A stretch of DNA of 64,000 nucleotides from Eshraghiella crossota. Its GTDB lineage: Bacteria > Bacillota > Clostridia > Lachnospirales > Lachnospiraceae. The stretch is taken from NCBI RefSeq assembly GCF_025148445.1, contig NZ_CP102270.1:434001-498000 (forward strand), given 5' to 3'. A program made the translations under genes and the position numbers. Below the pieces are notes generated by a model. It had not been told where the DNA came from. It was given only the letters and a program-made list of their open reading frames with translations, and searched no databases. Below are positions 17,843 to 26,219 of this stretch, piece by piece; position 1 is the stretch's first letter; every line of letters begins with the position of its first letter.

Positions 17843-18682
17843 ATGTTTAAGGTTGCAATATTACAAAAACGTGCCATTCATGTACAAATAGATGAAAATA
17901 TTGAAAGTATTATTATGGCAATGAAAGAAGCTTCGGAGAATCATGCGGATATTCTTTTGCTGCCGGAATGTTTTGTTACAGGATATGATTTGCCTATGAC
18001 CTATGAAAAAAGCATTGCAGATGATGATATAAGAATTACAAAAATATGCGAGAATGCTGAAAAATATAAAATAGGTGTGGTACTCACAGCATTTACAAAA
18101 GGTCATAAGCAGCCGCAGAACTCAGCCTTTGTTATTGATAAATCGGGCAAGATATTAATGAAATACTCTAAGGTACATACATGTGATTTTGCAGATGAAA
18201 GAAATGTTGAACCGGGGAAAGAGTTTAAGGTGTGCGATTTTGAAGGAATACAATTAGGTATTATGATTTGTTATGACAGGGAGTATCCTGAAAGTGCAAG
18301 AATACTGATGTTAAAAGGTGCAGAAGTTATTCTGGTACCCAATGATTGTTGTTCAATGCAGCCAAGAATCAGAGCGCTTTCTACAAGAGCATACGAAAAT
18401 ATGGTTGCAGTTGCTATGGCAAATCCAAATGGAGATAATGCCGGATGTTCCTGTGCATTTAGTCCGATTTGCTGGGACAGAAACGGAAAATGTGTTGATA
18501 ACACAGTTTTGCAGGCTGACGATAACACAGAGGGCATTTTTTACACAGAGTTTGATATGGAAGCAATCAGAGAATACAGAAATCGGGAAATGTTAGGAAA
18601 TACATTTCGTAAGGTAGAAGCATATGGGCAGTTGGTAAGTAAAGAAATTAAGAGCCCCTTTATAAGAGATGGTCAGAATTGA
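17843..18682 (+). CDS. Carbon-nitrogen hydrolase (nitrilase superfamily)
   Basis: This 279-residue protein shows the complete catalytic triad of the nitrilase superfamily: Glu42 (LLLPECFVTGY), Lys110 (MKYSKVHTCD) and Cys143 (GIMICYDREYPE). It probably hydrolyses an amide of a small metabolite. It begins 21 bases after the HAM1-like gene behind AAGGAAG and is the last intact gene of that run. The substrate is not deducible. Confidence 0.82.
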   Translation: MFKVAILQKRAIHVQIDENIESIIMAMKEASENHADILLLPECFVTGYDLPMTYEKSIADDDIRITKICENAEKYKIGVVLTAFTKGHKQPQNSAFVIDKSGKILMKYSKVHTCDFADERNVEPGKEFKVCDFEGIQLGIMICYDREYPESARILMLKGAEVILVPNDCCSMQPRIRALSTRAYENMVAVAMANPNGDNAGCSCAFSPICWDRNGKCVDNTVLQADDNTEGIFYTEFDMEAIREYRNREMLGNTFRKVEAYGQLVSKEIKSPFIRDGQN

Positions 18683-18708
18683 TAAACCAGAAGTAACAAG
18701 AGGAAATA

Positions 18709-18978
18709 TTTTATCAAGGTTCAGATGTAGAATATCAATTGATCTACGTAATGGGTGATATGGAGGCAGATATCAGAACACATCATATTCATATTGTGAA
18801 ATGGAACGAAACTGAGTGAAAAAATTATATTCATTACAGGGATTATCTTAATGCCAATGAGAATGTGGCATTGCAGTATGAAAATTTAAAGAAAGAAATG
18901 CAAAGTAAGTATGCGGATGACAGGGTTGCATACACGAAGTGCAAACAAAATATGATAAACAAAATTTTGGGCAAATGA
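18709..18978 (+). pseudogene. GrpB-family nucleotidyltransferase-like remnant
   Basis: The frame reads FYQGSDVEYQLIYV, then THHIHIVKWNETE, then a TGA at 18817-18819, and then KNYIHYRDYLNANENVALQYENLKKEM with KYADDRVAYT. This is the C-terminal half of the GrpB/UPF0157 family, in which the TGA position is normally tryptophan (HIHIVEWNGEEW). The N-terminal half is missing. One deletion and one nonsense change make it inactive. Confidence 0.7.
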
Positions 18979-18992
18979 AAAAGGAGGCAAGT

Positions 18993-19475
18993 ATGTTAAG
19001 ATTAAGGCCATACAATAAAAATGATGCAGAAATGATTATGTCTTGGATAAAAGACGAGAGCACTTTTTATAAATGGACAGCAGGAGTTTTAGGGGAATAT
19101 CCAATTTCTGAGGAGCAATTCAATACAGTAAGTAATCTTATGGCATTTACTGCTATAGATGATAACGATGTAGTGGGATTTTTTACCATGAGAAGACCAA
19201 ATGAATTTTTTGATGAATTACGGTTTGGCTTTGTAATCGTTGATTCGAGAAAACGTGGGCGGGGATATGGAAAAAATATGCTGAAATTAGGCTTAAAATA
19301 TGCTAAAGAAATATTCGGCGTTAATAAAGTTTCATTAGGCGTTTTTGAGAATAATGAATCAGCTTATTATTGCTATAAGGCGATAGGTTTTGAGGATGTA
19401 TCTCAAGATGAAATAGAAAAGTATACTGTAATGGGAGAAGAATGGAATTGCCTTGAACTGGAAATAAACCTATAA
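18993..19475 (+). CDS. GNAT family N-acetyltransferase
   Basis: This 160-residue protein starts at ATG 18993, because a perfect AAGGAGG lies seven bases upstream; the longer frame extends into the GrpB remnant. The RimI/RimJ-like layout is seen: LRLRPYNKNDAEMIMSWI, then the acetyl-CoA loop RKRGRGYGKNML (about 95-106) and the closing SAYYCYKAIGFEDV. It probably acetylates a small molecule or a protein N-terminus. It is apparently monocistronic. Confidence 0.85.
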   Translation: MLRLRPYNKNDAEMIMSWIKDESTFYKWTAGVLGEYPISEEQFNTVSNLMAFTAIDDNDVVGFFTMRRPNEFFDELRFGFVIVDSRKRGRGYGKNMLKLGLKYAKEIFGVNKVSLGVFENNESAYYCYKAIGFEDVSQDEIEKYTVMGEEWNCLELEINL

Positions 19476-19569
19476 AGTAAGATTTAATTTGTAATTGTTC
19501 TTGCAGTGCACATGATATAGATATATATGTTAGGATACTATCTAAGAAAAGTACCCATAACAGGGCGTT

Positions 19570-19722
19570 AAGCATCCGGGGGACGCTTGTTTAGCGCCGA
19601 CCGAAGCGGAGCGTAGAGGTAGCCTCCCGAGTTTTATGATACCGGGCAACCGGAATACATGGGAAGGGGTGATAGGTGCCAGTGGCACCTGTTTGGCACC
19701 GACCGAAACGGAGTGTAGACGT
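19570..19722 (+). repeat. Two hairpin-plus-33-bp direct repeat units (possible structured RNA or oriT remnant)
   Basis: Copy A (19588-19620) and copy B (19690-19722) are 33 bp each and match at 28 positions, four of the five differences being transitions. They share the core CCGACCGAA.CGGAG. Each copy is preceded directly by a hairpin: AAGCATCC/GGACGCTT with GGG loop (19570-19588), and GGTGCC/GGCACC with AGT loop (19675-19689). The spacing is 102 bases. The GC content and structure are unlike the neighbours and suggest transferred DNA, for example a mobilisation-region remnant or a small RNA. The assignment is inference. Confidence 0.55.
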
Positions 19723-19993
19723 GGCGCCGTTGACGGCTTATGAGAGCATTTCGATTTTCATTGGGATATTAGCTTTGTTGATGCCCTTTGGTGATGAGTG
19801 GCAGACTGAACAGTTATCTGGCAGATAATGATTGGGAGTGGGGAGGCAGGATGAATAATATACAGACGTGAGCGAGGGAGATTGTGGATAAAGAGATGAT
19901 TTATCAGTAAAAACAGTAAGATGGAAAGCGAATTGGGAAACATATAGAAGGACATACGGATATTTTTTTCTTTAGCAACAATAGAAAGAAAAC

Positions 19994-20034
19994 GTATATT
20001 ATAGCATGGACATAAAAGCTATGCTATAATATAC
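19994..20034 (+). promoter_or_regulatory. Promoter embedded in a perfect 14-bp inverted repeat
   Basis: GTATATTATAGCAT (19994-20007) and ATGCTATAATATAC (20021-20034) form a perfect inverted repeat with a 13-nt spacer. The right arm contains TGCTATAAT, an extended -10 element (20022-20030). This is 48 bases before the start codon of the 420-residue gene. The architecture suggests a repressor-bound promoter or an early hairpin in the leader. Confidence 0.6.
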
Positions 20035-20077
20035 TTATAAAAAAAATTTGCAAAAAAAACGTAAAGGTGGCTTTGCT

Positions 20078-21340
20078 ATGACGTATGAATATGCAATTGA
20101 ACGTTTTAAAATAATAAAAGATGAAAAAATTCGAACAACCTTACATCTGCAAGAATTAGAGAACATACTTATATGTGTTTATAAGCAAAATGAAGAAAAG
20201 GCTGATGAAATGTGGCAATATCTTGTAGACAAATATGACGATATTAATAGTAGAAGATATTATGTCATAAGATTGTTTAGGATTTTATCTTTGCCCTATG
20301 ATTTGAAGTGGAAATTTATTTCAATGCATAAGAAAAGAATTGAGATATTGTTTGCAAATGCATATGCAAATACGAATATATCTTTTAAAGCATATGAAGT
20401 AATACGCGGATATTTAGAACTAAACAGGATAAGTGAGGCTGTAGAAATCATTGATTTTGTAAAAAAATATGAAAAAAAGATATCAATATTTGACGGAGTA
20501 AAATTAATAGTTGTTAATTTAACCGAAGATTATTTTACGGATAGTAAAGAAGTAGAAGAAAAAAAACATTTTTTTTTGGAGCAATGCATAAAGAGATATC
20601 TGGAAGATGACTTTTCGCCTCTTTTTGAAATAAAGCTGATAATATATAAAAAAAGTGAGCAAAAGGAACAAATTGAAAATAGTCTGGTGTGGATGATTGA
20701 GAGTGGGATTTGTGATACTACATATTATTCGAATCGTTTCATCAGGGATTATTTCCTGATTTTATATCGAAGTAGAGATATAGAATCAGAAAAAGAAATA
20801 ATTCATTTTATGGAATTATTTTGTGAGAAATATACAAACAGTTGGATGAGATATTGGAGCTCACCAGATGTCTCTGATTGGATAGCATCTTTAAGTTATA
20901 AATCAACAATTTTATATACGCATTCGTTAAGAACAGATAGGAATTTTGCAAATGATGTTATAAAATTGTTTATTAGAGAGAAAAAATGGAAAGAGGTATC
21001 TGAGGTTATAAGTAAGACAATGACTACCAATTCGTATATTGTTAATAATCTTGATGAAACCCTGGAGTATCTTGAAGATATAATTGAAGATGAGAAAACA
21101 ACAGATCCAATTAGTGTTAAGGTTTTGGAAGGAATTTCCATTTCGTTTACAGTGAGTATACCTAAAATAATATTCCATTCAACATCTTGTTATGATGTGG
21201 ATCAGAATGAAATAGTACAATTTTGTGATGCTGTTATTGAAGGGTGTAAAGATTTTACTAAAAGCGAAGAAATATTGAAGATAGAAAATAAAGCCATGTG
21301 TTTAAAGAAAAAAATGTTTGGTAAAGGAGACCAGCCATGA
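20078..21340 (+). CDS. Unrecognised 420-residue soluble protein
   Basis: ATG 20078 follows AAAGGTGG at good spacing; an upstream in-frame TTG/ATG region adds only MQKKRKGGFA. The protein is rich in Lys, Glu and Ile, predicted mostly helical, and has no signal peptide or membrane segment. Its middle part (SEAVEIIDFVKKYEKKISIFDG) looks like helical repeats. No catalytic motif was seen and the family is unknown. Control by the palindromic extended -10 promoter directly upstream suggests tight regulation. Its stop overlaps the next short frame (ATGA). Confidence 0.65.
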   Translation: MTYEYAIERFKIIKDEKIRTTLHLQELENILICVYKQNEEKADEMWQYLVDKYDDINSRRYYVIRLFRILSLPYDLKWKFISMHKKRIEILFANAYANTNISFKAYEVIRGYLELNRISEAVEIIDFVKKYEKKISIFDGVKLIVVNLTEDYFTDSKEVEEKKHFFLEQCIKRYLEDDFSPLFEIKLIIYKKSEQKEQIENSLVWMIESGICDTTYYSNRFIRDYFLILYRSRDIESEKEIIHFMELFCEKYTNSWMRYWSSPDVSDWIASLSYKSTILYTHSLRTDRNFANDVIKLFIREKKWKEVSEVISKTMTTNSYIVNNLDETLEYLEDIIEDEKTTDPISVKVLEGISISFTVSIPKIIFHSTSCYDVDQNEIVQFCDAVIEGCKDFTKSEEILKIENKAMCLKKKMFGKGDQP

Positions 21341-21372
21341 ATAGAAATGAATTTTGTAAACATCATTGGTAA
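21337..21372 (+). pseudogene. Twelve-codon gene remnant coupled to preceding gene
   Basis: The frame MNRNEFCKHHW starts at the ATGA overlap with a GGAGA ribosome site and stops after 11 residues. The peptide looks like the start of a longer cysteine-containing protein whose body has been deleted. It would have formed a two-gene unit with the 420-residue protein. Confidence 0.4.
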
Positions 21373-21478
21373 ATGCTTCATAGTCGGTACCTAGATTTAT
21401 ACTACTGCTATATGAGAAAATATCAATATTAAATTTGTGCGAATTGTACGATTTGTTCAACACAAGGAGGAACCCGAT

Positions 21479-21574
21479 ATGAATTCATTAATAGCAGAAA
21501 AACAATACCAGCTTGCTAAATGGGCAGATATTATTAAATCATGTAAGATTTGTATCGAACAAATGGAAATATGA
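21479..21574 (+). pseudogene. IS66-type TnpA/OrfA N-terminal remnant
   Basis: A perfect AAGGAGG ribosome site is followed by MNSLIAEKQYQLAKWADIIK. This resembles the start of the IS66 accessory protein TnpA (…EK.Y.L..WA.IIKDCQ.SG). The frame ends after 31 residues and no TnpB or transposase follows. It is a scrap of an insertion sequence. Confidence 0.5.
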
Positions 21575-21936
21575 TGCAGATTATAGAGTCTTTGTATAAT
21601 TACAAGAAAAGTAAGATTAAAAATTTGACAGCAGAAAGAGACTCAAATTATTATGATCAAGCTATTGAAGAAGCATTTCATATATATAGACATTGGTTTC
21701 AATTTACAGTCCCCAAAGCGTTTAGGGTAGTAGATAGTTTGCAAAGGTATGTGTGTGAGAAACATGGTAAGAAAGCAGGTTCATATAGTTATTTTGTTCA
21801 ACAATTGGAAAATGACTTTTTACCGGAAAATTTGTCTGAAGATGAGGTTTTGAATTATATTATAAAAAATAAATCCTCAATAATAAAGATTCTAACACCT
21901 TATGAACAAGAACGTTTGATAGTATGTATATTGTAA
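21571..21936 (+). pseudogene. Probable C-terminal fragment of a helicase-like protein
   Basis: The frame holds 121 residues, with AFHIYRHWFQFTVPKAFRVVDSL, QRYVCEKHG and LENDFLPENL. It resembles the helical tail of large DEAD/DEAH helicase-like proteins rather than a complete small protein. No ribosome site precedes it and it overlaps the IS66 scrap. The assignment is uncertain. Confidence 0.4.
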
Positions 21937-21982
21937 TAATACTCTAAATAATTATGAATAGATAAGAAAGCAGGTGCAACAC

Positions 21983-23512
21983 ATGAATATGCAGGAGTTA
22001 AAGGAACTCATTTACCAAGGTGAAAAAGTTGATATAGAGTGCAAAAAAGCAGAAAAAAGCGTGCCAAAATCTGCGTATGAGTCATATTCTGCATTTGCCA
22101 ATACAAAAGGTGGGTATATCATACTTGGAGTAAGAGAAGATAAAACAAAGACTGATCCGAAGGAACGATTTATAATACAAGGAATAGAGGACGCACCTAA
22201 GCAAAAAGAGGATTTTTGGAACACGATTAATGGGAATAAGGTAAATATAAACCTATTAACTGATGATGATGTAAAGATTGTTGAAGATGGCAGTATAAGT
22301 CTAATTGTGATTCATGTTCCTAGAGCTGATTTTAATATGCGTCCGGTATATGTTGGAGAAAATCCATATAAGGGAACATATAAAAGAAATCATGAAGGCG
22401 ATTATCATGCGACAGAGCATGAGATTAGAGGAATGATAAGAGATCAAAATCCAGAGGGAAATGATAATCAGATAATTGAGTATTATACAATGGATGATAT
22501 TGATAAAGAAACATTAAGAAAATATCGTCAGATTTTTGAAATCAGAAATGATGGTCATGTATGGAATGCTTTAGATGACAAGTCTTTTCTTGAAAAGTTG
22601 GGTGGTTATAGGAAAGATAGAAAAACTGGAGTAGAAGGTTTGACCTTAGCAGGACTTTTGATGTTTGGTACAGGACAGGCTATCAGAGAACGATTTGATA
22701 ACGTTTTTATGGATTATCGTAGTGAAAGTCAAGTGACAGCAGATATCCGCTGGAATGACAGAATTACTTATGATGGAACATGGGAAAATAACTTGTTTAA
22801 TTTCTTTACCAAAGTAACACCTAAATTAACTGAGGACTTAAAAAAACCATTTAAATTGGAAGGTGGCGTTCAGCGTATAGATGATACTCCGGTTCACAAA
22901 GCAGTTCGTGAAGGTTTTGTAAATATGATTATTCACGCGGATTACTTAATGGATGCAGGTGTGCTAAAGGTAATTAAGAGGTCAGACTCATTTGAATTTA
23001 CAAATCCGGGAATTTTGAAACTTCCGCTGGAGGATATTTATCGTGGAGGTAATTCAAAGTCAAGAAATCCTCATATGCAAACTATGCTTAGATTGGTTGG
23101 ATTTGGCGATAATGCTGGCTCAGGATTCCCAGCAATTCTTGCTGTGTGGAAGTCAGAAGGATGGATAAAACCAGAATTGATAGAAGATACAAATCTTGAT
23201 CAGGTGACGCTTGTGATGAAGATGGAAAAGGAATCTGATGAAAATGTCATAGAAAATGTCATAGAAAATGTCATAGAAATTTCAGCAGAAAAAATCAAAC
23301 AGTTAATGCCTGAATATTCTAAGAAGAAGCTTTCTAAAGCGTGTGAGATTTTGAAAATGATTTCGAAAAATCCGAATATTTCTATTGATGAATTAAGAAT
23401 AGCCTTAGACGTTACGGATAGAACAATTGCAAGATATATATCAGAATTAAAGGATAAAGGTATCATAGAACGAAAAGGTCCAGATAATGGTGGAGAATGG
23501 AAAATTATATAG
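21983..23512 (+). CDS. AlbA_2 (Schlafen-like) / ATP-binding DNA-binding protein, second type
   Basis: This 509-residue protein has an N-terminal AlbA_2 domain (GEKVDIECKKAEKSVPKSAYES, FANTKGGYIILGV). Its ATPase-like module carries HKAVREGFVNMIIHADY, FEFTNPGILKLP and GFGDNAGSGFPAIL. A repeat linker (NVIE repeated) and a C-terminal winged helix (ISIDELRIALDVTDRTIARYISELKDKGII) follow. ATG 21983 was chosen after GCAGG. It is only distantly similar to the 14337-15872 protein. The 3' end runs directly into the truncated GNAT copy, and the last codons overlap that fragment's frame, which marks a recombination junction. Confidence 0.82.
   Translation: MNMQELKELIYQGEKVDIECKKAEKSVPKSAYESYSAFANTKGGYIILGVREDKTKTDPKERFIIQGIEDAPKQKEDFWNTINGNKVNINLLTDDDVKIVEDGSISLIVIHVPRADFNMRPVYVGENPYKGTYKRNHEGDYHATEHEIRGMIRDQNPEGNDNQIIEYYTMDDIDKETLRKYRQIFEIRNDGHVWNALDDKSFLEKLGGYRKDRKTGVEGLTLAGLLMFGTGQAIRERFDNVFMDYRSESQVTADIRWNDRITYDGTWENNLFNFFTKVTPKLTEDLKKPFKLEGGVQRIDDTPVHKAVREGFVNMIIHADYLMDAGVLKVIKRSDSFEFTNPGILKLPLEDIYRGGNSKSRNPHMQTMLRLVGFGDNAGSGFPAILAVWKSEGWIKPELIEDTNLDQVTLVMKMEKESDENVIENVIENVIEISAEKIKQLMPEYSKKKLSKACEILKMISKNPNISIDELRIALDVTDRTIARYISELKDKGIIERKGPDNGGEWKII
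23240..23275 (+). repeat. 12-bp in-frame tandem repeat
   Basis: Three perfect copies of GAAAATGTCATA encode ENVI in the linker before the winged helix of the AlbA_2 protein. They are located exactly after the KMEKESD segment that is shared with the remnant at 8436. Confidence 0.9.
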
Positions 23513-23529
23513 TAGAATTTATAAAGAAT

Positions 23530-23817
23530 CTGGTGTATGATAACGAAAACTTTATTGGTGCTGGTGGTGTCAGTTTTTATCAGGTTATGCCTACATATCA
23601 TAACCCGACAGGTAAAAAGGCGTATATTATGAATATGTATGCGGCACCGGAATATCGAAGGCAGGGAATTGCAATTCATACATTGGATTTACTCGTAAAG
23701 GATGTAAGGAAACAAGGCATATCACAGATTGCTTTAGAGGCGACAGAGATGGGACGGCCATTGTATGAAAAATATGGATTTGTAAAAATGGAAGATGAAA
23801 TGGAGCTGATCAAATAA
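23530..23817 (+). pseudogene. GNAT acetyltransferase, 5'-truncated duplicate
   Basis: This is a near-identical copy of 5088-5375 (LVYDNENFIGAGGVSFY to MEDEMELIK). The first 60 residues or so are missing and the 5' edge abuts the AlbA_2 gene end. An ORF can start at 23497 inside the AlbA_2 gene, but it lacks the N-terminal GNAT strands and a proper ribosome site. Confidence 0.85.
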
Positions 23818-24428
23818 TAAGAGTTTATTTCATACGTCACGCACAGCCGGAACACGATTGGGAAGAAGACAGGACAAGACCTTTGACGGAAGAAAGTAAG
23901 AAGGATTCTGCAATTGTGCTGGAATTTATGAAGGATAAGAAAATAGATGCATTTTATTGTAATCCGTATAAACGTAGCATGGATACAATTGCAGAGGCAG
24001 CAGGATTTTTTACAAAAGAGATTATTACAGATGATAGATTGAGGGAGCGCAAAAAGGGACTTGATGGAAACAACCACGGAATGTTCCGAAAACGATGGGC
24101 TGACCATAATTATCATGAAGAAGGTGGGGAGTCAATTGCTATGGTGCAAAAACGTAACATAGAGGCACTGAATGAGATTTTATCAGATAATACGGATAAA
24201 GATATTGTTATAGGAACCCATGGTACTGCCCTTAGTACGATATTGAATTTTTATGATAGTAATTTTGGCTGTGAAGATTTTCTGCGAATTATAGATTGGA
24301 TGCCATATATTATAGAATTGGATTTTGAAGGCGATAAGTTGATTGCCAAACAGGAACATTGTTATATAGAGAAGGAATTTAAGGGGAAGCAGCGTGCGGA
24401 TATAAAAAGGGAGTATTCGACGTGGTAA
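23814..24428 (+). pseudogene. Histidine phosphatase duplicate lacking a start codon
   Basis: The frame is homologous throughout to the phosphatase at 5372-6007, but the ATG-ACA start of that gene reads ATA-ATA here. The first ATG (23883) lies beyond the RHA catalytic motif. The second half is essentially identical to the first copy over about 195 bases from GAAGGTGGGGAG. The 3' end is fused at 24402 to a 26-bp piece of the S66 peptidase gene (24405-24430 matches 6876-6901), giving a new stop. Probably untranslated or inactive. Confidence 0.8.
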
Positions 24429-24537
24429 ATAGTAAAGTAATAATATCAACATGACGATATAGAAAATGCAGGGAAGCATTGTATTTCAAAGAGTTTGAGA
24501 TACAGAGTTTCTACTAAGGCAGTGGTCATCTTGTAAA

Positions 24538-24566
24538 AATATGGTCTTTGTGTGCGTAATATGGTC
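24538..24566 (+). promoter_or_regulatory. 20-bp-phased direct repeats before the unknown-protein cluster
   Basis: AATATGGTC occurs at 24538-24546 and 24558-24566, with extra flanking similarity (TTTG after both) and a weaker ATATGG at 24575. They lie about 70-100 bases upstream of the first cluster gene and may be an activator site. They differ from the TTCACAAC repeats found elsewhere in the cluster. Nothing else is recognised in 24431-24635. Confidence 0.4.
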
Positions 24567-24635
24567 GTTTGATGATATGGGGATGGGAGAATAAGTCATT
24601 TTATCCGATAAAAAAACAAGGGAGGGCAGTGGACT

Positions 24636-25283
24636 ATGAACATTTTAAATAATCAGATTGGTTCCATCTATGATCGACAGAAAAATTTATATAGTAAATA
24701 TCCGCATTATAGCCAAAAGAATGCAGAAAGCAAAAAGGTATGCGGACAAGAAAAAATTACAGCAACATCTGGAAAGGATGTATTGGGTATCACAAAAGGA
24801 GATAAAGAAAATTCTTATATTGTGCATTTCTCTGATTCTGCAATGGTTAGCAGGGCAGTTGCAAGAGGATATGTTACGGTCAATGGTTCAGATGTAGAAT
24901 TGACGGAAGATACCAAACGGCAGTTGTTAAAGGTAGATAAAGAAGCAAGTGCTGCGAGAGAAAAGGCATATCAGGATTATGTTATGCAGCATGAGATGGC
25001 GGTTGCAAAGCAGCAGAGTGATGCGTGGAGGAAAGCGTTAGATGGAGTGCCGGATAGTTTAATAATGTTGTTGGAAATAAATAATACTGAAAATGTGCTG
25101 GAATATTCAGAAAAACAAAAAAAGCAATATAGCGATGCAATCAAGGCGTATGAGCATACCGGTAATGGTGTAAGCTGGTCGCAGTTTGAATGGAAAACTT
25201 ACGATACACAGATGACAGTTACATTTGAGGATTCGGTGAAAGTTGAAAGCATTTCAAAAGGAATGAATGTGATAAATGGGTAG
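24636..25283 (+). CDS. Unrecognised cluster protein 1 (no signal peptide)
   Basis: This 215-residue soluble protein starts behind GGGAGGG. The N-terminus (MNILNNQIGSIYDRQKNLYS) is polar and Asn/Gln/Ser-rich, like those of other proteins in this cluster and like flagellar export substrates; there is no Sec signal. Residues 55-90 read ITKGDKENSYIVHFSDSAMVSRAVARGYV. After the stop, the +2 frame continues sensibly for 22 codons (VDAMVIAECQNSKDDISMV, ending at 25348), so the gene may carry a recent frameshift near 25280. The function is unknown. Confidence 0.6.
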   Translation: MNILNNQIGSIYDRQKNLYSKYPHYSQKNAESKKVCGQEKITATSGKDVLGITKGDKENSYIVHFSDSAMVSRAVARGYVTVNGSDVELTEDTKRQLLKVDKEASAAREKAYQDYVMQHEMAVAKQQSDAWRKALDGVPDSLIMLLEINNTENVLEYSEKQKKQYSDAIKAYEHTGNGVSWSQFEWKTYDTQMTVTFEDSVKVESISKGMNVING

Positions 25284-25436
25284 ATGCAATGGTTATTGCT
25301 GAGTGTCAAAATTCAAAAGATGATATCAGTATGGTGGTTTGCAAATAAAGTTATATATCATATTGATGCTGAGAGAAATCCAACAGGTAGCATAGTTGGA
25401 AGAATTCCGAATAATGAAGAAAGGAGCTACTATAAA

Positions 25437-26024
25437 ATGGAGGTATCAAATTATTATAGCACAGCAAAATTATGGGGCACTTCGGATAAAAAAGTTTCTA
25501 AATCTTCTGAAAAAAACAAATGGAAATTAACGGATTCCTTAAAAGAGAAAATTGTTGAACTGGCAAAAAAAGATGCACAGGACAACGTATATATGGGAAA
25601 TGCGTTTATGAATTTGCGTAAGATGGAAGTAAGCAAAGTGGCACCGAACAGGGCAGCCTTAATTGGAAAATTTAATCAATCAATGAATTCCGGCAATATG
25701 TCCGCAATGAAAGAAGTTGAAAAAGCTGATAAAAAATGGCTCTGTATTTTGTTCGGGATACCATATGAGGCAGAGTTTCAGGGAGAGGGAACAGGATCAG
25801 CAGCTCATGTATATAACGAATGTGGTGAAGAAGTTCTGACATATACAGAGGGAGTAGGCTGGCAAGAAAAGGAAACAAAAGCAGAGTCACAGGTACATTC
25901 GGCATTAAAATCGACATATTATGAGGCTTTTTGTGATGCAAGGAAAGCATTAAACAGTGAACAAAGAACTGGTGGTATGAATGAAAATATAATGTCACAA
26001 GGCAATTTTGATATGAAAGCGTAA
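25437..26024 (+). CDS. Unrecognised cluster protein 2
   Basis: This 195-residue soluble protein starts at MEVSNYYSTAKLWGTS, and AAAGGAG lies 10 bases upstream. The longer frame from 25284 begins in the scrap of the preceding gene. Residues 55-75 contain VEVSKVAPNRAALIGKFNQ-like sequence (KMEVSKVAPNRAALIGKF). The similar EVAPDRKQLY segment in cluster protein 3 (26220) suggests the two share a domain. A GTGSAAHVYNECGEEVLTYTEGVGW part parallels GGYGVQIQSQGVNVLLNTGAGWGYE of that protein. Confidence 0.6.
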   Translation: MEVSNYYSTAKLWGTSDKKVSKSSEKNKWKLTDSLKEKIVELAKKDAQDNVYMGNAFMNLRKMEVSKVAPNRAALIGKFNQSMNSGNMSAMKEVEKADKKWLCILFGIPYEAEFQGEGTGSAAHVYNECGEEVLTYTEGVGWQEKETKAESQVHSALKSTYYEAFCDARKALNSEQRTGGMNENIMSQGNFDMKA

Positions 26025-26025
26025 A

Positions 26026-26193
26026 GAGCGTGCGATTAAAATAAGAATAAATGATTTGGTATTGAAAATAGGCTTTGACAGCAGTGGATTGTATGATATA
26101 GGGCAGGAAAAATGATATGGAGCAGCACATAATATGTGGATGACAGAAAGTATGAACCGCTTTAAGAAGTGGTTGAACAAAATTTTTTATTAA
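26026..26193 (+). pseudogene. C-terminal remnant with internal stop
   Basis: One frame reads INDLVLKIGFDSSGLYDIGQEK, a TGA at 26113, and then YGAAHNMWMTESMNRFKKW to a TAA at 26191. It looks like the tail of another cluster member whose 5' part is gone. Confidence 0.4.
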
Positions 26194-26219
26194 AACTTTA
26201 AGTTGTTGGAGGTGGATTT

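Larger units (their letters stand above)
19476..20077. other. Non-coding region with repeated structured units
   Basis: About 600 bases contain no convincing gene. The part 19560-19760 is clearly more GC-rich than its surroundings and carries two hairpin-plus-repeat units (see the separate entry). The part 19770-19980 holds only scraps of frames. The last 90 bases hold a palindromic promoter region. Confidence 0.6.

Noticed and set aside
15583-23275. Short regular repeats at 15583-15636 and 23240-23275 that could suggest CRISPR or minisatellites
   Set aside because: They are direct tandem repeats without spacers, in frame, and encode protein linkers (KPAIGEE and NVIE).
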